From: an uncultured Lachnospiraceae bacterium
Lineage (GTDB): Bacteria; Bacillota; Clostridia; Lachnospirales; Lachnospiraceae
NCBI GenBank assembly: GCA_902797565.1
Contig: CADBTO010000144.1
Span: forward strand, 1-10,116
Reading direction: 5' to 3'
DNA length: 10,116 nucleotides
Each line of letters starts with the position of its first letter. Positions within the stretch are counted from its first letter, which is position 1. The notes beneath the pieces were generated by a model. That model saw only the letters and a program-made list of their open reading frames with translations, had not been told where the DNA came from and did no database searches. The translations under genes were made by a program, and so were the position numbers. Below are positions 6,791-10,116 of this stretch, in pieces.

Positions 6791-7960
6791 TTATTCTCCT
6801 GCCGCCTGCTGCAGCATCTCCACCATACACAGCATCGGCTCGCCCTGCGTGATGTCCCAGGTATGGAATCCGCCGCCGTCACATTCATAAAGGTATTTAC
6901 AGCCCCTGCATGTTTGGCTGTCGATCGCTTTCCGCTGACGGAAAAACGCAAACCGGTTCTTCCACACCTCATACAGCCGATCCGTTTTGATATTCCCCTG
7001 GATGATCTTCTTTCCGGCAGCCTCGTCGCCGCGCTTGATATCCAGGCAGCCCGTGATATCCCCGTTCGACTGGATGCTCATGACACGGATTCCGCTTTGG
7101 CACATAAAAAACCACGGCCGGACCTCAAATTCGTTTTCATAGCCGGTGAAATGGTTGCAGCCAAATTCCACCTTGAGCCCTTGCCCGTTCTTTGCTTTAA
7201 TAAACTCCAGCATACGCCGGTAATCCGCAGGTTCCAGCATCAGCTCCGGGTACTCCAGCGCCCGCCCGATCGGTTCCAGATTGACAACACGCCAGGTATC
7301 GCAGCCAGTTTCCCGCACAACTTCATACAGCTGTTCCAGTTCCCCGATATTCTTTTTGTGGACCACCGTCGTGACCATGACATTCCCGATCCCCTGACAG
7401 ACCATATGCCGCACGCCTTCCAGTGCTTTTTGGAAACCATGCTGTGTCCGCCGAAACCAGTCGTGCGTTTCTTCCAGGCCATCCAGGCTGATGCTGGCCG
7501 AATAGATCCCGGCATCTTTCAAGCTTTTTGCCATTCCCTCGTCCAGGAACATGCCATTGGTTGTCATCCCCCAACTGTACCCCAGTGCCTTAATGCTGCC
7601 CATCAGTTCTGCCGCATTCTTCCGCAGCAATGGCTCCCCGCCCGTTGCAAAGACAAACGGAAGCTTTTCTCCTGCGGCCGCCATATCTTCTTTCAGCCTG
7701 GCAAGGCTTTCCAATATTTCGTGATCCGTGAGCAGGCTGCCCGAAACGCCCGCTGGCATCTGCATGCCTGATGCGGCCCCGCCCGTCTGCTTGCCCGAAG
7801 CACCCGCAGCGATCTGCATGCCGCCAGACGCCTCCTCACTGCCGCAATTCGACCCGCAGTGCCTGCATTTGCAGTTGCACGCCAGCGTCAATTCAATCGC
7901 CAGCTGCCGCAAAGACGGTTTTTCATACAGCGCATCCCGGTATTCTGCCTGCTCCCGCAT
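6791..7960 (-). CDS. Radical SAM/SPASM enzyme, probable lipoprotein-modifying maturase (389 aa)
   Basis: Radical S-adenosylmethionine enzyme with a C-terminal SPASM region, a class mostly used to modify ribosomally made peptides. The [4Fe-4S] motif CX3CX2C is C28-C32-C35 within LTLACNCKCRHCGSNCG. GGEP at 107-110 is the SAM-contacting motif. The SPASM part has C268, C287-x12-G-x4-C305, C351-x2-C354-x5-C360 and C378. The usual fourth Cys of CX2CX5CX3C is Gly364. Residues about 43-75 are an Ala/Gly/Ser-rich insertion with an internal duplication, not typical of the family. The ATG at 7960 matches the expected N-terminus, but its AAGGA is 14 bases away; an ATT at 7969 would be better spaced. Longer in-frame extensions run antiparallel-free through the lipoprotein gene in another frame and are basic and Cys/Arg-rich, so they are rejected. 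It follows the lipoprotein gene by 19 bases, sharing promoter and terminator. Confidence 0.9.
   Translation of the reverse strand: MREQAEYRDALYEKPSLRQLAIELTLACNCKCRHCGSNCGSEEASGGMQIAAGASGKQTGGAASGMQMPAGVSGSLLTDHEILESLARLKEDMAAAGEKLPFVFATGGEPLLRKNAAELMGSIKALGYSWGMTTNGMFLDEGMAKSLKDAGIYSASISLDGLEETHDWFRRTQHGFQKALEGVRHMVCQGIGNVMVTTVVHKKNIGELEQLYEVVRETGCDTWRVVNLEPIGRALEYPELMLEPADYRRMLEFIKAKNGQGLKVEFGCNHFTGYENEFEVRPWFFMCQSGIRVMSIQSNGDITGCLDIKRGDEAAGKKIIQGNIKTDRLYEVWKNRFAFFRQRKAIDSQTCRGCKYLYECDGGGFHTWDITQGEPMLCMVEMLQQAAGE
7739..7822 (-). repeat. Imperfect 30-base direct repeat inside the radical SAM gene
   Basis: Segments 7739-7768 and 7793-7822 match at 25 of 30 bases with a 54-base (18-codon) period. 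They encode GMQMPAGVSG and GMQIAAGASG. The duplication lies between the CX3CX2C motif and GGEP and preserves the reading frame, making a low-complexity insertion of about 30 residues. Confidence 0.85.
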
Positions 7961-7979
7961 ATATGCAATCTTTGTCCTT

Positions 7980-8246
7980 CTATTCAAGGCTGTCCCCGTC
8001 CTCTTCCCCTGTTGCCGTATCTTCCTCTTCCTCCGGCATTGGCCCGTACAGGTCCGGTGTATCTTCAGAGGGATCATATTCCCCGTCCGGCACCTCTTCG
8101 ATATCCGATCCGTTTGTGATTTCACTTCCCGGATCCGGCTCCGGCCCATACAGGCACACCGGCTCTTCTTCCGCCATGCCGCACCCTGCGAGCAGCGCCG
8201 CAACCGCAGCCGCTCCTACGAGAGCTCCAATTTTTTTATTTTTCAT
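7980..8246 (-). CDS. Small acidic lipoprotein with duplicated LYGP motif, probable radical SAM substrate (88 aa)
   Basis: Predicted surface lipoprotein. Residues 1-21 are a lipoprotein signal peptide (basic MKNKK, Ala-rich core) ending in the lipobox LLAGC with lipidated Cys22. The mature part is about 67 residues, strongly acidic and almost free of positive charge. It carries the motif twice: CLYGPEPD (31-38) and DLYGPMPE (65-72). An ATG at 8246 with GGAGGTGA just upstream is chosen; a longer start at 8303 would run through the predicted -10 box. The gene is immediately upstream of the SPASM radical SAM gene on the same transcript. Small lipoproteins with YGPP- or YGxP-type motifs beside radical SAM enzymes are, from memory, a known Clostridia/Bacteroidetes pattern (the rSAM/lipoprotein system in TIGRFAMs). 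That it is modified at or near the LYGP sites is inference. Confidence 0.82.
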   Translation of the reverse strand: MKNKKIGALVGAAAVAALLAGCGMAEEEPVCLYGPEPDPGSEITNGSDIEEVPDGEYDPSEDTPDLYGPMPEEEEDTATGEEDGDSLE

Positions 8247-8282
8247 ATTCACCTCCGAACCGAATACATCTCCTAATACCCT

Positions 8283-8310
8283 ATTATAGATGCAAGATTC
8301 CAAAAATCAA
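8283..8310 (-). promoter_or_regulatory. Probable promoter of the lipoprotein/radical SAM unit
   Basis: On the minus strand TTGATT (8310-8305) and a perfect TATAAT (8288-8283) are separated by 16 bases. The start of transcription would be near 8276, about 30 bases before the lipoprotein ATG. This supports separate transcription of the pair from the large secreted-protein gene upstream. Confidence 0.7.
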
Positions 8311-8344
8311 GCACGGCGGCCAAAGCTTCGCCCCATCACCATCG

Positions 8345-8376
8345 AAAAGGCGGCTCTGCCTCCCGCAAAGCCGCCT
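8345..8376 (-). terminator. Strong hairpin terminator after the secreted-protein gene
   Basis: On the minus strand a 12-base-pair, GC-rich stem (8376-8365 with 8359-8348, one G-U pair) closes a five-base loop, GGGAG. It is followed by only four T. The hairpin lies about 80 bases after the stop at 8457. Stem strength makes a terminator likely despite the short T run. Confidence 0.7.
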
Positions 8377-8456
8377 GCTGTATCGCCATCTTCTGCCTCA
8401 ATCTTCTGCTGCAATCTTTTTTGCAAGCTTTTTCCTGCCCCTTTCAGCCCCTGCGC

Positions 8457-10116
8457 TCAGTCATCATCCTCATCATCCGCTTCGTACACCGTCACGGTGA
8501 ACACCTGCGTCTTCTGCTCGTCCGTCAGGGCAACTCCCTTTGTGTCTGTTATGACACCCGTCACCTTCACCGTCTGGCGTTCCTTCGATGTTGGATCATA
8601 GCCGGGATCCACAGTCAGGGAAACCGGGAAATAAATCGTATCCCCGTCCTCATCCTCGATGGTATTTCCATTGACATCCTGGATCCTCGCATCCCCCGAA
8701 TAATATTCAAGGATTTCTGCCACCGAAGTCCCGTTTTCAAACCACGGTTCATCCGTGAAATTCGCCCACGGCCGATACGAAGACGTATAGACAAAATAGG
8801 TTCTCGAAATACCCGTGGCAGAATCCGAAACGACAAGCGTCTTTTCCGTGTCACCATACTCGTCTTCCAAAGACGATGTGACAGACTGGGATGGAACAGC
8901 AAAGGTCACCGAAAGATCCGCAGGAACTGCCCGCTTCGCGCTGCCAGACAGGATCACATCAATACTGCCGTCATAAATCCGGCAGCCCACAACCCCCGTC
9001 CCCGTCACAGACTTGACCTCAAGCTTGCCCGAAAGTTCCTCGTAACGCGCATCCAGCTTCTGAGACAGGCTTTGCAGCGTATCCATCTCCGTGCTGTCCG
9101 TCACTGCCTCCGCCTGCGCAAGGAGCGACTTTGTCGTCTGATCCGGTTCCTTGTCCCCGAAAAGCCTTTCCAGATTCGATGCGGTCTCCCGTATCTTCCG
9201 ACGAACCGGAGCGCGCAGATCGCCGACATCCTCGATATCGCCATCATACACAACATCCAGATCCGTCAGCGTATTGGTCCGGATATCATAGCTGCATACC
9301 GCCCAGTACGCGCCGCTGCGTCCCGGCTCCAGTTTGTATGCGGAAGCACCCTTGTTCGTCTGCAGTGTCTTCCCGTCCCGGACCACGGTTACCGTTGCAC
9401 CGGATGTCGAAATGATCGGACTGCTGTCATTATCATAATCATGCACCACGAATTTGTATTCCACAACATCCGTATTGGTCTTGTATACGGTCGTATGTTC
9501 CGGGCCAACAAAATTGACATCATCGCGATCCAGCAGCGCGATCGTCTCTGCCACCGGATAGGACATATCTTCGTCCCCTTCATCATACTCATCCCGATTC
9601 CCGTAATCCCGGTCACTGGCAGCCCTGGATTCATCTCCTGCATGTTCTTTCCCTTTTACCGTACTGGAATCCTTGTCAGATGTCTGTGCATCATCCGGAT
9701 ACGCCTTATTTCTATACCATGTATGGAACACCAGATTCCCCTGTGCGTCATAGCCGAACAAATGCGAATCCAGATCGCTGGATACGGAATGATCCGCCGC
9801 CCTGCGATCCCATGCAAGCTTGAACATCAGTTCGCCCACATCCTGGGACATTTGCAGCGAAAGTGCCACAGTGCCCGGTGTCAGTACCACAGAAGCATAG
9901 GTATCCACGAACTTCTCTTTTTCCGGAATATCCGTGCGGGTATCTGTCAGAACCGCCGTATAATTCCCGGAAGGCAGCTCCTCTGTGAACGCAAAATTCG
10001 TCTTTCTCGTCTCTGTTTTCCCGTCCACCGTTTCCGTTACAGAGGATACGGCTGTCGTCTTCGTTACGGCAACCGGCGTACCCTGAGTCACATTGGCCCC
10101 TTTGTAACGCACTACC
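8457..10116 (-). CDS. Large secreted/surface protein with SDLDSH domain, N-terminus beyond window
   Basis: The frame is open to the right edge, giving 552 residues. The GTG at 10112 has no ribosome binding site in view and reads as an internal Val, so the true start is outside. Numbering from that Val: about 1-90 are beta-rich repeats resembling carboxypeptidase-regulatory or Cna-B-like modules (LPSGNYTAVL). About 93-290 are a domain I recognise from clostridial surface proteins: FKLAWDR, SDLDSHLFGYD (112-122), VFHTWYRNKAY, LLDRDDVNFVGPEHTTVY, YKFVVHDY, and GAYWAVCSYD. An acidic insert (138-188) interrupts it. About 300-365 are helical and charged; 370-550 are further beta-rich modules, with a calcium-loop-like DVNGN..DEDGD (479-491) and an all-acidic tail. 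No LPXTG anchor or membrane span is at the C-terminus. It is probably exported, with attachment decided by the unseen N-terminus. Exact function is unknown. Confidence 0.8.
   Translation of the reverse strand, partial: VVRYKGANVTQGTPVAVTKTTAVSSVTETVDGKTETRKTNFAFTEELPSGNYTAVLTDTRTDIPEKEKFVDTYASVVLTPGTVALSLQMSQDVGELMFKLAWDRRAADHSVSSDLDSHLFGYDAQGNLVFHTWYRNKAYPDDAQTSDKDSSTVKGKEHAGDESRAASDRDYGNRDEYDEGDEDMSYPVAETIALLDRDDVNFVGPEHTTVYKTNTDVVEYKFVVHDYDNDSSPIISTSGATVTVVRDGKTLQTNKGASAYKLEPGRSGAYWAVCSYDIRTNTLTDLDVVYDGDIEDVGDLRAPVRRKIRETASNLERLFGDKEPDQTTKSLLAQAEAVTDSTEMDTLQSLSQKLDARYEELSGKLEVKSVTGTGVVGCRIYDGSIDVILSGSAKRAVPADLSVTFAVPSQSVTSSLEDEYGDTEKTLVVSDSATGISRTYFVYTSSYRPWANFTDEPWFENGTSVAEILEYYSGDARIQDVNGNTIEDEDGDTIYFPVSLTVDPGYDPTSKERQTVKVTGVITDTKGVALTDEQKTQVFTVTVYEADDEDDD

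Noticed and set aside
6863..7771. 302-codon plus-strand open frame opposite the radical SAM gene
   Set aside because: It is antisense to a gene with clear CX3CX2C, GGEP and SPASM motifs and has no recognisable features.
7961..8203. N-terminal extension of the radical SAM frame by 81 codons
   Set aside because: It overlaps the lipoprotein gene in another frame and encodes an Arg/Cys-rich stretch unlike radical SAM N-termini; homology begins right at the ATG at 7960.
8309..8459. Open frame continuing about 49 codons past the TGA of the surface protein
   Set aside because: I considered TGA read-through or a recently shortened C-terminus. A frame of this length is not improbable by chance, and it runs through the terminator hairpin and the next promoter.
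10112..10114. GTG as start of the surface protein
   Set aside because: The frame is open to the window edge, no ribosome binding site is visible, and the sequence begins mid-domain; it is an internal Val codon.

Overview
The window looks like a chromosomal segment of a low-to-mid-GC anaerobic Clostridia, most likely Lachnospiraceae-like. The support is a clostridial-type enolase, strong AGGAGG-type ribosome binding sites, sigma-A-like promoters, a lipoprotein paired with a SPASM radical SAM enzyme, a secreted protein with an 'SDLDSH' domain, and a VTC/GtrA/phosphodiester glycosidase cluster. The species cannot be fixed from the sequence. Nothing indicates a phage, insertion sequence, CRISPR array, tRNA or rRNA.

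Layout, left to right. (1) 1-1232, minus: enolase (eno), cut at its C-terminus by the window edge. (2) 1233-1523: divergent intergenic region with a promoter facing each way and a T-rich tract between them. (3) 1524-3065, plus: a 513-residue helix-turn-helix protein with a large uncharacterised C-terminal region, the only plus-strand gene. (4) 3070-6608, minus: a compact operon read right to left. It encodes a VTC-type polyphosphate polymerase domain protein, a possible 25-residue membrane peptide overlapping its 3' end, a GT2-GtrA glycosyltransferase, a membrane-anchored phosphodiester glycosidase with a repeat linker, and a four-helix membrane protein. (5) 6748-8310, minus: a self-contained unit with promoter, 88-residue lipoprotein, SPASM radical SAM enzyme and terminator. 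(6) 8345-10116, minus: the 3' end of a large secreted protein gene followed by a strong hairpin terminator.

How the genes may work together. The 3070-6608 operon looks like a cell-envelope module: a phosphate-polymer enzyme, a transferase that probably uses a lipid-linked sugar, and an outward-facing enzyme acting on sugar-phosphodiesters. This is inferred from families and tight spacing. The lipoprotein/radical SAM pair is the best candidate for an under-described system. The small acidic lipoprotein carries a twice-repeated 'LYGP' motif, once next to a cysteine, and is co-transcribed with a likely peptide-modifying radical SAM enzyme. This suggests a surface-anchored, post-translationally modified peptide. 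It resembles the rSAM/lipoprotein pairs I recall from TIGRFAMs, so the general type may be known while product and function are not.
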